Below, piece after piece: positions 1-7,135 of a stretch of 23,508 nucleotides of DNA. Below the pieces are notes generated by a model that saw nothing but the letters and a program-made list of their open reading frames with translations, was not told the origin of the DNA and searched no databases. Origin of the DNA: an uncultured Bacteroidales bacterium (GTDB taxonomy: Bacteria > Bacteroidota > Bacteroidia > Bacteroidales > P3). The stretch is taken from contig CALGGY010000012.1 in NCBI GenBank assembly GCA_937915785.1, positions 1-23,508 on the forward strand, read 5' to 3'. Position 1 is the stretch's first letter. Every line of letters starts with the position of its first letter. The position numbers and the translations under genes are program-made.

Positions 1-2
1 CT

Positions 3-164
3 TCGGTCTACTATGTCGGTTCCTACGGCTACTACTCGTCGGCCACGTACTACAATAGCCTCTACGCGTACCGCCTGCTCTTCGGCAGTGGCAATGTCAA
101 TCCGAGCTACAGCCGCTACCGCTACAACGGCAGGTCTGTCCGCCTTGTCCGCTCCGCCGAGTAA
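3..164 (+). CDS. C-terminal fragment of a FISUMP-like surface protein (5' end outside window)
   Basis: An open frame enters from the left edge and stops with TAA at 162-164, giving 53 residues. It is rich in Tyr, Ser and Asn and contains YGYYSSATYYNSLYAYRLLF followed by GNVNP and NGRSVRLVR. The pattern of Y-SS-T, an AY-L-F strand, VNP, and a terminal NG-SVRLVR resembles the end of the Fibrobacter succinogenes major paralogous domain (FISUMP), common in secreted proteins of Bacteroidota and Fibrobacteres. The Trp usual after the first Tyr (YWSS) is replaced by Tyr. Function is unknown; such proteins are exported and probably surface located. The signal peptide and most of the domain lie outside the window, so the family call rests only on the tail. 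A second, broken copy of the same tail follows at once. Confidence 0.6.
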   Translation, partial: SVYYVGSYGYYSSATYYNSLYAYRLLFGSGNVNPSYSRYRYNGRSVRLVRSAE

Positions 165-211
165 TTCTCCCTTTGGCAGGGCAAAGAAAGAAACAAAACC
201 AAGCCCGCAAG

Positions 212-316
212 GGCGGCAGCGCGTGCGACATGGACTTCCACAGCGGCAGTGTTGGGCCGAGCGACGGACACTACCACTGCAACGGCAAATTTGTCCGCCT
301 TGTGAAATATTTTTAA
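212..316 (+). pseudogene. Remnant of a second FISUMP-like C-terminal tail
   Basis: In a different frame from the preceding gene, this stretch encodes GGSACDMDFHSGSVGPSDGH and then YHCNGKFVRLVKYF before a TAA at 314-316. It has the same ending pattern as the upstream gene: an A-x-x-x-F strand, V-x-PS, then NG-x-VRLV. The frame continues upstream without a plausible start or the rest of the domain, so it reads as the 3' stub of a duplicated or partly deleted paralogue. A strong terminator begins 28 bases after the stop, as expected for an authentic gene end. It could also be the original tail of the upstream gene, displaced by a frame-changing rearrangement. Confidence 0.5.
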
Positions 317-343
317 TGTAGAGACACATACTGCCAAACAAGG

Positions 344-370
344 AACTCCGCACTAACTGCGGAGTTTTTT
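344..370 (+). terminator. Intrinsic terminator after the FISUMP-like genes
   Basis: A perfect 8-bp stem (AACTCCGC at 344-351 with GCGGAGTT at 359-366) with a 7-base loop runs into a T tract ending at 370. It lies just after the stop of the FISUMP remnant and is oriented to end plus-strand transcription. Confidence 0.85.
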
Positions 371-601
371 GTTCCAGTTGTGGCGGAATATTGCTGGGGT
401 GAAGAAATGTCCAAAGGGCATTTCGATAGCACGAAGTGCGGAGAACACTCAAACTTCTCAAAGCACTTGGAACTTTCGACAGCGAATCGGGACGGCGGCT
501 GGCGGGGGAGCAACAGCTGAAGTACAAGTCTGAAAGCATCGATGGCGGCGCGTGCATCGACGGGCTTACCGGGTCATCTGCTCGTGTGCTGCGTAGGCCA
601 A

Positions 602-943
602 GACGTAGACTGTATCTTTGAACAGGCCGTCTCTGTCGGCATCGCCATACAAAACATTCCATAGTATATCGTCATCTAAATGTCCATGTACGCCGAGGGC
701 AACACGCACTGTCGCTCGTTTCTCATTGGCAGTTTTAGCGCGTGGTGGAGCCAGTGGGTTCGGTGGACATCCTGCCGCTGGCCTCCCTCCTCGGCGATGC
801 CCTAACCTACCTGATGGCCTTCGCCGCCGGCACATAATGCATTATCCCCGATACCGCTCAGGACCGCCACACCAACCTCTCCACAATTGGATTCGCCATT
901 GAATTTTGTACTGGTGACGGTTCTCGACATGGTTATGGGATGA
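602..943 (+). pseudogene. Decayed ZIP-family (GufA/ZupT-like) metal transporter
   Basis: Pieces of a ZIP divalent-metal transporter can be read in order through alternating frames. Bases 602-661 encode FEQAVSVGIAIQNIP, the conserved transmembrane segment whose IQN-PEG motif carries metal-site residues; 686-742 encode MYAEGNTHCRSFLIGSFSA; 745-903 encode VEPVGS, LMAFAAGT and IPDTAQDRHTNLSTIGFAIE; 908-943 encode FVLVTVLDMVMG and a stop. These match the C-terminal third of ZIP proteins (IQN-PEG, a VEP-G helix, LAFAAGAM, a VLD-ALG end). Damage includes in-frame TAG at 662 and TAA at 677, a one-base loss near 743, TAA at 835 with apparent loss of part of the following helix, and an extra T at 904-907. 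The N-terminal two thirds, with the usual HN-PEG helix, cannot be recognised in 371-601. No functional product is expected. Confidence 0.75.
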
Positions 944-1022
944 GAGCGGACCCAGAATCTGCAATTTGATGCGTTTGCCCTACCCGATGAGTAAAAAAAA
1001 TGGAAGTTTCAATTATATTTCG

Positions 1023-1030
1023 TATCTTTG
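1023..1030 (+). promoter_or_regulatory. Bacteroidota-type -7 box (TATCTTTG)
   Basis: TATCTTTG matches the TAnnTTTG -7 consensus of the Bacteroidota housekeeping sigma factor. It lies about 215 bases before the LRR gene and after the dead ZIP gene, so it probably drives the LRR gene with a long leader. No clear TTTG -33 element is seen at the usual distance. The rest of 944-1245 shows no gene or repeat. Confidence 0.5.
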
Positions 1031-1245
1031 CTCTGTCGTTTGTCCGGATTGCACAACTATCAATCGCCATGCACTGACTGCATAACTTCCTTTTTACCGA
1101 CAGGCGACAGGACATATAGAAGACGCTGGGTTGAACGTTTTATCTGCGGCTTGTAGAACTTCACAACTTCTCATAATCCACCGCACGGCAAAGCAAATGC
1201 CCGCATTCATCGTAGCGTCGCACATAACTCAACCCATTAAAGACA

Positions 1246-2313
1246 ATGAACATCATAAACAGAAAGACAATCCTTTCAGCACTATTGTTGCTGGCGGGGC
1301 TGGTTGCGCAAGCCGGAGGCATCGACTTCTCGGCGATGTCGCCGAGCGGACACACACTGTACTACAGCATCACGGACAAGGCCAGACACGAGGTGGAGGT
1401 CGTCTGCCCCGGCGAAACCTGCGGCAGCGGCACCAATCACCCATGGGACGGCTATATCAAGCCTTTCGGCAAGGTGGTCATTCCCAGCATCGTCAGTCAC
1501 GACGGTGTCGACTATACTGTCGTCAGCATCGGCTGGAACGCTTTCTATAGTTGCTACGAGATGCGCTCTCTCACCCTTCCCCGCACCCTCCGCGACTTCA
1601 AGACCACCGCCTTTGAGTACTGCCGCAACATGGAGGAGATCATCGTAGACCCGGCCAATCCGGTATTCGACTCGCGCGGCGGTTGCAACGCTATTATCAA
1701 GACTGCCGACAACCAACTGGTCTATGGTTGCCGAGGCACGGTGATACCGAGCACGGTAACATCGATTGCATGGTATGCCTTCCGCGGCAGCGGACTGGCC
1801 GCAATCAGTATTCCGCCGTCGGTGAAACACATCAGCGACCAGGCTTTCTACAACTGCCAGCTCACAGAGGTGACCATCCCCGCCACCGTTGAGGATCTGG
1901 ACTATGCTGCCTTCGACGACCGGGTGACGCTAACCCTCGAAGGTTCACCACTGCGACTCGAAGCGGGGCTCTACCGCTTCGATGACTTCTACGACAACGC
2001 GGGCTATTCACACGGCATCTGCGTGGTGCCCTGCGGAATGAAGAATGTGTACGAGCAGTCGGCATGGGCACGCCACTATCTGTTCCGCGAGGACTGCGAA
2101 GACTACACCATCGGCGTCAACGACACGGAGGGCTGCATTGTGAAGGTCTCGTCCGGCAAGGCCCACTTCGGCGACCGAGTGCACATTGCCTGCTCAGAGC
2201 AAGGCTACACATTCGTCATCATGTCCGGCTCCTGGCTCACCCACATTGAGGTGAAGGACGGCGGTTTCCTCATGCCTGCCTACAATGTCACCGTAAAAGC
2301 CGTAAAACAGTAA
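1246..2313 (+). CDS. Secreted BspA-type leucine-rich-repeat protein
   Basis: This 355-residue protein begins with a signal peptide (Lys-Thr then the hydrophobic run ILSALLLLAGLVAQA, cleavage near 23-25). Residues about 90-225 contain LRR_5/BspA-type repeats with the pattern I-x-x-x-AF-x-x-C/S-x-L-x-x-L-x-x-P. Included is the typical BspA insertion (ANPVFDSRGGCNAI at 137-150), known from Treponema, Tannerella and Bacteroides surface LRR proteins that bind host matrix or other cells. Residues about 290-355 form a separate beta-rich tail ending PAYNVTVKAVKQ, resembling InlB-B-like repeat ends. There is no T9SS sorting domain and no lipobox, so its final location (periplasm, or release) is uncertain. 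The ATG at 1246 is used because the signal peptide starts there. It is the last plus-strand gene in the window. Confidence 0.85.
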   Translation: MNIINRKTILSALLLLAGLVAQAGGIDFSAMSPSGHTLYYSITDKARHEVEVVCPGETCGSGTNHPWDGYIKPFGKVVIPSIVSHDGVDYTVVSIGWNAFYSCYEMRSLTLPRTLRDFKTTAFEYCRNMEEIIVDPANPVFDSRGGCNAIIKTADNQLVYGCRGTVIPSTVTSIAWYAFRGSGLAAISIPPSVKHISDQAFYNCQLTEVTIPATVEDLDYAAFDDRVTLTLEGSPLRLEAGLYRFDDFYDNAGYSHGICVVPCGMKNVYEQSAWARHYLFREDCEDYTIGVNDTEGCIVKVSSGKAHFGDRVHIACSEQGYTFVIMSGSWLTHIEVKDGGFLMPAYNVTVKAVKQ

Positions 2314-2880
2314 GATTAACAATTATATTTGCATTACATCGTGAACAGAAAAGTATAGGAGAGCCAGGTCGACATCTCCTTCGGCAACCCGATGTCCGGC
2401 ACGAGGCAGGGCGAAGCCCTGGTGTGGTATCACGAAGCATGGCGCCCACCAGCCTGCGCCTCGGCCAACATTATCCATAGGTTGCACTTGTTCAACTTCT
2501 TCGGAGAGGCTTGAAAATCGTTGAATAGATCTGTTTGGTGCTGTAATAGGATTTCATAGGCGTTTTAACATCTTTACTTGTTATTTTTGCCTCTTTATAC
2601 ACCAATTATTTAATAAACAGCAATTTAACATTATCTATCAGACCCTATTTAGATTGCGACAATAAACAATATGCAAATGATATATTTATTTTGCTACTGT
2701 TTAAAAATTCAAAACACTCAATAATCGCACCCGCTTCAGTAATTCGAAAACAGTTATGCATTTAGTGTTGATTAAATATAAAGAAGTTTAACAGTTATGC
2801 TTTTGAACTCGGCAACCTTTAACTTTTTGTTGTCAATTCGTTGCATTTAACCTAAACATACAACCGCAAATTCCTAATTT
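2314..2880. other. 567-bp gene-free region between convergent genes
   Basis: This separates the plus-strand LRR gene from the 3' end of murB. Bases about 2340-2515 are markedly GC-richer than the rest and resemble decayed coding DNA. Open frames on both strands here are short and gave no family I recognise. Bases 2516-2880 are AT-rich and contain only a direct repeat of AACAGTTATGC (2752 and 2791 regions). No convincing terminator hairpin was found for either flanking gene. Confidence 0.5.
2324..2331 (+). promoter_or_regulatory. Possible -7 box (TATATTTG) with no gene after it
   Basis: TATATTTG fits the TAnnTTTG consensus and lies 10 bases after the LRR stop. No intact plus-strand gene follows. 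It may be chance in AT-rich DNA or the orphaned promoter of the unexplained GC-richer block that follows. Confidence 0.25.
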
Positions 2881-3894
2881 TCAACCAACTAAAATCGCTT
2901 CGGGCTGAAGGCGAACGCCGAACATGGTCTCCACATCGGCGATGATGGCGTTGGCGAGGCGCGCCACGTCGTTTCCATCGCAGCCACCGCAATTCACCAG
3001 CACCAGCGCTTGTTTGGGGTACACCCCTACCCTACCCACGGTACGGCCTTTCCATCCACTTTTCTCTATCATCCACCCTGCGGCCAGCTTGTATCCGTCG
3101 CCGGCGGGATAAGCCACCAAATTGGGGAAACGCTCTTTAAGCTCCTCGTAATGCGAGGCGGTAACCACGGGATTTTTGAAGAAACTGCCCACACTGCCCT
3201 GCACTTCGGGCTTGGGAAGTTTGCTCCAACGCAGGTCGGCAATGCATTTCGCCAGCTGCTTTGGCGTGGGATCGGTAATGCCGCTATAGGCAAGATATTG
3301 ATTTATAGCCAAGTAGGAAAGATTTAGTTTCGGTGTTTTGCTCAATCGGAATGTAACGGAGATGATGATAAAGTGTTTGGCGGAATGTTTGAAAACGCTG
3401 TCGCGGTAGCCGAAACTGCATTCGGCATTGGAGAAACAGCGTTTGTTGCCCGTGGCTATGTCGAGAGCTTCCACTTCAACAATAAAGTCCTTTGCCTCAA
3501 CGCCATACGCTCCAATATTCTGCACTGCGGCGGCGCCTATGCTGCTGGGTATGGCCACAAGATTTTCCAACCCAAACCACTGGTGTTCAAGACAATACCA
3601 CACAAAATCGTCCCACACCTCGCCAGCCTCGGCACGGACTGTAACGGTGTCGGCATCCTCGTCAAGCACGGTTATCCCTTTGTTGGCCATGTGAACGACG
3701 GCTCCATCGAAATTGCCCACAAACACCACATTGTTGCCACCGCCGAGCACGAACACCATTTTGTCGGAAAGCAGTCCTCCACCAATTATCCCCTGCAGTT
3801 CGGAGGCATGCTCCACGGTTATCATCTCTTCGGCCAGAGCATTGATACCGAAGGAGTTGAACGGGAGCAAGGATACATTTTTCTGTATAATCAT
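2881..3894 (-). CDS. murB: UDP-N-acetylmuramate dehydrogenase (UDP-N-acetylenolpyruvoylglucosamine reductase)
   Basis: MurB is a cytoplasmic FAD enzyme that uses NADPH to reduce UDP-GlcNAc-enolpyruvate to UDP-N-acetylmuramate, the second committed step of peptidoglycan precursor synthesis. The protein has 337 residues, the usual length for the type I (E. coli-like) form. Visible motifs are LGGGNN at 50-55 and PSSIGAAAVQNIGAYGVE at 116-133 for FAD binding, YRDS at 163-166 for substrate binding, GSVGSFFKNP at 233-242 with Ser237 as the likely proton donor, and a near-terminal PE with Glu332 as the second catalytic acid. The region around 190-225 carries the type I Tyr-loop insertion. Its ATG lies 6 bases after the stop of the upstream sirtuin gene, so the two are very likely co-transcribed. 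Confidence 0.95.
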   Translation of the reverse strand: MIIQKNVSLLPFNSFGINALAEEMITVEHASELQGIIGGGLLSDKMVFVLGGGNNVVFVGNFDGAVVHMANKGITVLDEDADTVTVRAEAGEVWDDFVWYCLEHQWFGLENLVAIPSSIGAAAVQNIGAYGVEAKDFIVEVEALDIATGNKRCFSNAECSFGYRDSVFKHSAKHFIIISVTFRLSKTPKLNLSYLAINQYLAYSGITDPTPKQLAKCIADLRWSKLPKPEVQGSVGSFFKNPVVTASHYEELKERFPNLVAYPAGDGYKLAAGWMIEKSGWKGRTVGRVGVYPKQALVLVNCGGCDGNDVARLANAIIADVETMFGVRLQPEAILVG

Positions 3895-3900
3895 AAATTG

Positions 3901-4581
3901 TTACAAAGCCATTAGTTCGTCAACAACTTTTTTCACGCCAGTGCCGGCCTTTTCGGTGAAAATTTTAATATCGCGGCTCACCGGCACGGCCTTGGGGTCG
4001 ACCAGATAGCATGTGGCCGATTTTGGGACGTAATGTATCAGTCCTGCAGCTGGATACACGGCCAGCGATGTTCCGACAATGATAAAAAAGTCGGCCTGAT
4101 GGCACTGTTCCATGGCGGGTTCCATCATAGGCACCGGCTCGTTGAAAAACACTATGAAAGGTCGCATCATTCCGCCGTCGGGAGCGGTGATGCCGTAGGG
4201 CAGCGTGTCGCCGTCGATGGGGTACGGCACGTTGAGGTTGCGGTCGCTGCAGCATTTGGTAACATCGCCGTGCAGGTGAATGATGTTGGAGGAGCCTGCC
4301 CTTTCATGCAGGTTGTCGATATTTTGGGTTATGATATGCACGTCGTATTTCTCTTCGAGGCGCACCAGTTGGCGGTGAGCCTCGTTGGGCTGGGCGTTGA
4401 GCACGTCCTTGCGGCGGGCGTTGTAGAAATCGAGAACAAGTTTGGGGTTGCGTTCCCACGCCTCGTGGGTGGCCACGTCCTCAACTCGGTACTGCTCCCA
4501 CAGCCCGTCGCTGTCGCGGAAAGTACTTATTCCGCTTTCGGCACTGATGCCGGCACCTGTAAGTACTACTACTTTTTTCAT
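3901..4581 (-). CDS. cobB: Sirtuin, NAD-dependent protein deacylase (CobB/SIRT5-like)
   Basis: The 226-residue cytoplasmic sirtuin removes acyl groups from protein lysines while consuming NAD and making nicotinamide and O-acyl-ADP-ribose. Motifs are GAGISAESGISTFRD at 9-23, QNIDNLHERAG at 86-96, HLHG with catalytic His104, and GTSLAVYPAAG at 170-180. Tyr53 and Arg56 in FYNARRKD sit where class III sirtuins bind succinyl or malonyl groups, so desuccinylase activity is plausible. Only one adjacent Cys pair (110-111) is present; the second pair of the zinc ribbon is missing, leaving a short module at 110-140. I recall similar loss in Bacteroides homologues, so it is probably a lineage trait. It is the first gene of a tight pair with murB, and its start follows the terminator of the CPBP gene. 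Confidence 0.93.
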   Translation of the reverse strand: MKKVVVLTGAGISAESGISTFRDSDGLWEQYRVEDVATHEAWERNPKLVLDFYNARRKDVLNAQPNEAHRQLVRLEEKYDVHIITQNIDNLHERAGSSNIIHLHGDVTKCCSDRNLNVPYPIDGDTLPYGITAPDGGMMRPFIVFFNEPVPMMEPAMEQCHQADFFIIVGTSLAVYPAAGLIHYVPKSATCYLVDPKAVPVSRDIKIFTEKAGTGVKKVVDELMAL

Positions 4582-4616
4582 GGTGTAAATGTCTTAAAAA
4601 TTCATATAATAACGCA

Positions 4617-4650
4617 AAAACGGCCGGAGTATTGCCCTCCGACCGTTATG
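4617..4650 (-). terminator. Intrinsic terminator of the CPBP gene
   Basis: An 11-bp stem (4619-4629 with 4637-4647, one mismatch) closes a 7-base loop. Read on the minus strand it is followed by a T run from the A tract at 4616-4620. It lies 30 bases after the CPBP stop and before the sirtuin start, separating the two units. Confidence 0.85.
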
Positions 4651-4677
4651 GTATTCAACTTACTAAAACACAAGGCA

Positions 4678-5979
4678 TTACCAGAAATACTTATATCTGA
4701 TAACCTGAGCACGCGAGTGCGGGTCTTCCTTGATGGCGATGCCATAGTCTTTCAGCAGAGCCGCGGCCTCGTCCGCCGACAACTGCAAGAATTTGTTCTC
4801 CACACGGCAGGGCGCAAGATAATTGACATCCGGCGCGGGCTGCAACGGCAGGTTATAAACAAAGCGCAGCAAAATAACGAGCGACTCCACACTGCATGCG
4901 TATTTGGCGCTGGCTGGTACGGTGGAGTCGTACTTTGAACTGAACAACTCAGGATCGGAAATATAAAGGTACTGCATAGGGACAAAGGCAGTGTCGGCGG
5001 CTATGATGCCTTTGTCGAGCATAAAACTCATCAACTGCTGGTTAAGCTCCGCCGAGGTTTTGCCACCTTTTTTGTCGGTAATTGTAACTTCTATTGGCAC
5101 AGACTGATAGAAATGCGTCTGATAGAAAGTGGTTTGGGACATGTGTTTTTCGGCCATTTGCTCATAGGAACCGGAGATCTCATCGCGGCCGGCTTCGATG
5201 CTGGCAAAAGTTACCAACTCCTGCATATCGCCGCGCTGGACGAAAAATCCGTTGCCGGCTTCCGACGGGTTATAGCCTATGTTTTTGTCGAGGTTTAGCA
5301 TGGCTTCTGCGGTGATGGTATATTCATCTGTTTCGTAGGTGTGCTGGCAAAACATAGGAGCGATATTGACAGCGTTGAAAGCTATGTGAGCAATCACCGC
5401 CCACAGCAAACCGAAACGCAGCTGAAGCACAAGGCATCCGGCCACAATGCCGAAACCGAAAGTCTTGAGCATATCAAGAATGGTGACGCCTATCGGGGCT
5501 TCGCAACCAAGACAATAGGCCACGCTGAAAAGGGCCGAAGTAACCACAAGCATCGAAATAGTTCGTGCGCAAGGTTTTTCTTTGGTGCAGAAAAAGACTA
5601 TGCACAAAGCCACCGCCGAAACCACTGCCCACACCCAACCGCATACAAACAACATGTATGCCGCAACAAGCACGAGCGAAATGGCGAAAAACACCACGTT
5701 TTTGCCAATAGCCCACAGGCGGAACGCCAACTCCTCAACCACCGGCACAACGAGTAAAAGCATAACAAGCAGCAAGCCCATGCCGCCCCAACGCAGATTG
5801 GTGGCAATACTTGTACTGCCTTGCAAGCCTCCATTGCCGAAAAACAGGCCGTTTTGGCCGAAATAGTGAAATCCGCTGTTGAAACACAACAGTTCTACAA
5901 GTACTGGAACTATCAGTAGTACAAGACCTCCGCACAACAGCCATTTGAATGATTTGGCGGTTAATTTAATTTTTTTCAT
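4678..5979 (-). CDS. CPBP-family (CAAX-protease-like) integral membrane protein with altered motif 2
   Basis: This 433-residue protein has an N-terminal membrane half (segments near 12-32, 66-82, 93-130, 140-158, 165-205) and a soluble C-terminal half of about 220 residues that I do not recognise. The membrane half carries CPBP (CAAX protease and bacteriocin-processing) signatures: EELAFR at 82-87 (motif EExxxR) and HIAFN at 198-202 (motif HxxxN). The second motif, FxxxH, reads FSVAY at 151-155, so its conserved His is Tyr. The protein may be a degenerate or redirected protease. The ATG at 5979 is chosen over an in-frame TTG at 6012 because a -7 promoter box (6010-6017) overlaps the TTG, so the transcript would start after it. 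It appears monocistronic. Confidence 0.8.
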   Translation of the reverse strand: MKKIKLTAKSFKWLLCGGLVLLIVPVLVELLCFNSGFHYFGQNGLFFGNGGLQGSTSIATNLRWGGMGLLLVMLLLVVPVVEELAFRLWAIGKNVVFFAISLVLVAAYMLFVCGWVWAVVSAVALCIVFFCTKEKPCARTISMLVVTSALFSVAYCLGCEAPIGVTILDMLKTFGFGIVAGCLVLQLRFGLLWAVIAHIAFNAVNIAPMFCQHTYETDEYTITAEAMLNLDKNIGYNPSEAGNGFFVQRGDMQELVTFASIEAGRDEISGSYEQMAEKHMSQTTFYQTHFYQSVPIEVTITDKKGGKTSAELNQQLMSFMLDKGIIAADTAFVPMQYLYISDPELFSSKYDSTVPASAKYACSVESLVILLRFVYNLPLQPAPDVNYLAPCRVENKFLQLSADEAAALLKDYGIAIKEDPHSRAQVIRYKYFW

Positions 5980-6009
5980 AACGATAATTTTTATTGATAA
6001 ATACTCCTG

Positions 6010-6017
6010 CAAAGATA
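6010..6017 (-). promoter_or_regulatory. -7 box (TATCTTTG) of the CPBP gene
   Basis: On the minus strand TATCTTTG is found here, with TTTG elements upstream at a plausible -33 distance. Transcription would start near 6003, leaving a leader of about 25 bases before the ATG at 5979. This rules out the longer TTG-start reading. Confidence 0.75.
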
Positions 6018-6099
6018 CAAAAATTTTTCACAAAAAACAAATTTCTAACAACAAATATATAAAAAAAACACAAAACACTTACAACCAACACATTATAGG

Positions 6100-6142
6100 C
6101 AAAAAAAAAAAAAAACAGCCCGGACACTACAGTCCTGACCGT
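6100..6142 (-). terminator. Weak terminator-like hairpin with long T run, end of the seven-gene operon
   Basis: On the minus strand an imperfect hairpin (core GGAC at 6122-6125 with GTCC at 6132-6135, extended by mismatched pairs) is followed by 15 consecutive T residues (A at 6100-6114 on the plus strand). It sits about 30 bases after the DUF2490 stop. The stem is weak but the T tract is exceptional. Confidence 0.5.
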
Positions 6143-6170
6143 TTTTGTTTATTACTAAATCAATTCTGTT

Positions 6171-7001
6171 CTAAAACTTGTACACGTACTCTGCGCCAAT
6201 GGTTCCCACAAAGCCTTTCTCGCGTGTGTACGACTTCAGCTTGGTGCCTTCGGCGTTGGCGTCCACCACTTTGTCGGTAACAAAGTCGGCAAGGACATAT
6301 ACTTTCAGAGCGTTGCTGCGGTTAATGTTGTAATCCACGCCTATCGAAGCCCTGTAGCGGTTCAGGTAGCTGCCGTTGAACCCGTCGAGGAACCATCCGG
6401 CCTCGCCTTTGCGCGAGCCGGCGGCGGTGTAGTAGTAGGTGCCGTCGTAGTTGGCCACTATTACAGGGGCGTTGAGAAAGTTGCGCAGTTCGAAATAGGC
6501 GTAAGGCTCCACTTTCGGAAAGCCTTTGTATTTCAGCATCAGACGACTTTTAAGCGTCATGGCGTTGGGCGGATTTTGATACTCGTTGAAATCGCCGGTG
6601 CGGCGCGTGAGTTGGAAACGCTCTTTTAGCGAGAAAGCCCAGTCGCCGAAACGCCACATCCCCGTAAGGTCGAACATAAGACGGTGGCGCGGACTGGAAA
6701 ACAGGCTGGAGTCAGCATCGAAAGGATTGATAAGGGCATAGCCCAATCCCAACCTGAGGAACGGCAGCACCTTGTATTTCACCCCGAGGGTTGTTTGCAG
6801 TCGGTCCAGCGAGCCGAAATTGTCGGCCATGCGAATCTCCTCGTCGAGGGTTATGTGCAGACCTTTGGTGATTTTTTTGTCAATGCCCACTGTGAGCCGT
6901 CCGCCGAACTCGGGGGCCAGGTTCACGTTGGTTTGAGCCTTGGCGGGAGCAAAAAAAAGTGCCGCAGTCGCTAATATTATAATGGAAGTGATTTTGTTCA
7001 T
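6171..7001 (-). CDS. DUF2490-like outer-membrane beta-barrel protein
   Basis: This 276-residue protein starts with a signal peptide (hydrophobic run to APAKA-Q, cleavage near 22). The rest is a string of alternating amphipathic strands with aromatic ends (RLTVGID, HITLDEEIRMADN, LRLGLGYALIN, RLMFDLTGMWRFGDW, FSLKERFQLTRR, LMLKYKG, PYAYFELRNFL) and a C-terminal strand ending in Tyr-Lys-Phe, as expected for BAM-assembled barrels. The segment order and F-x-KERFQ-x-RR motif resemble the DUF2490 family. A barrel of about 10-12 strands is likely; no function is known. It is the last gene of the operon, 134 bases after the lipoprotein. No -7 box lies in that gap, so read-through from upstream is the simplest reading. 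It may be the outer-membrane component of the neighbouring system. Confidence 0.7.
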   Translation of the reverse strand: MNKITSIIILATAALFFAPAKAQTNVNLAPEFGGRLTVGIDKKITKGLHITLDEEIRMADNFGSLDRLQTTLGVKYKVLPFLRLGLGYALINPFDADSSLFSSPRHRLMFDLTGMWRFGDWAFSLKERFQLTRRTGDFNEYQNPPNAMTLKSRLMLKYKGFPKVEPYAYFELRNFLNAPVIVANYDGTYYYTAAGSRKGEAGWFLDGFNGSYLNRYRASIGVDYNINRSNALKVYVLADFVTDKVVDANAEGTKLKSYTREKGFVGTIGAEYVYKF

Positions 7002-7135
7002 AGCAGTAAAAAGTAAGTGTTCATAAATTAAACAACATTTTGTCTATTATTTAATTTGCTACTATTTAATTAGCTGATTTATAATAACAATTAAACAAAC
7101 TAACGGTAAAGCATTACACGTTTTTACTTATTTGA

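Noticed and set aside
2582..2589. TATTTTTG resembling a plus-strand -7 box
   Set aside because: There is no plus-strand gene downstream and no -33 element; matches are expected by chance in AT-rich DNA.
4033..4938. Plus-strand open frame spanning the sirtuin and the CPBP 3' end
   Set aside because: It crosses a strong minus-strand terminator and two well-supported genes in antisense and has no recognisable domain.
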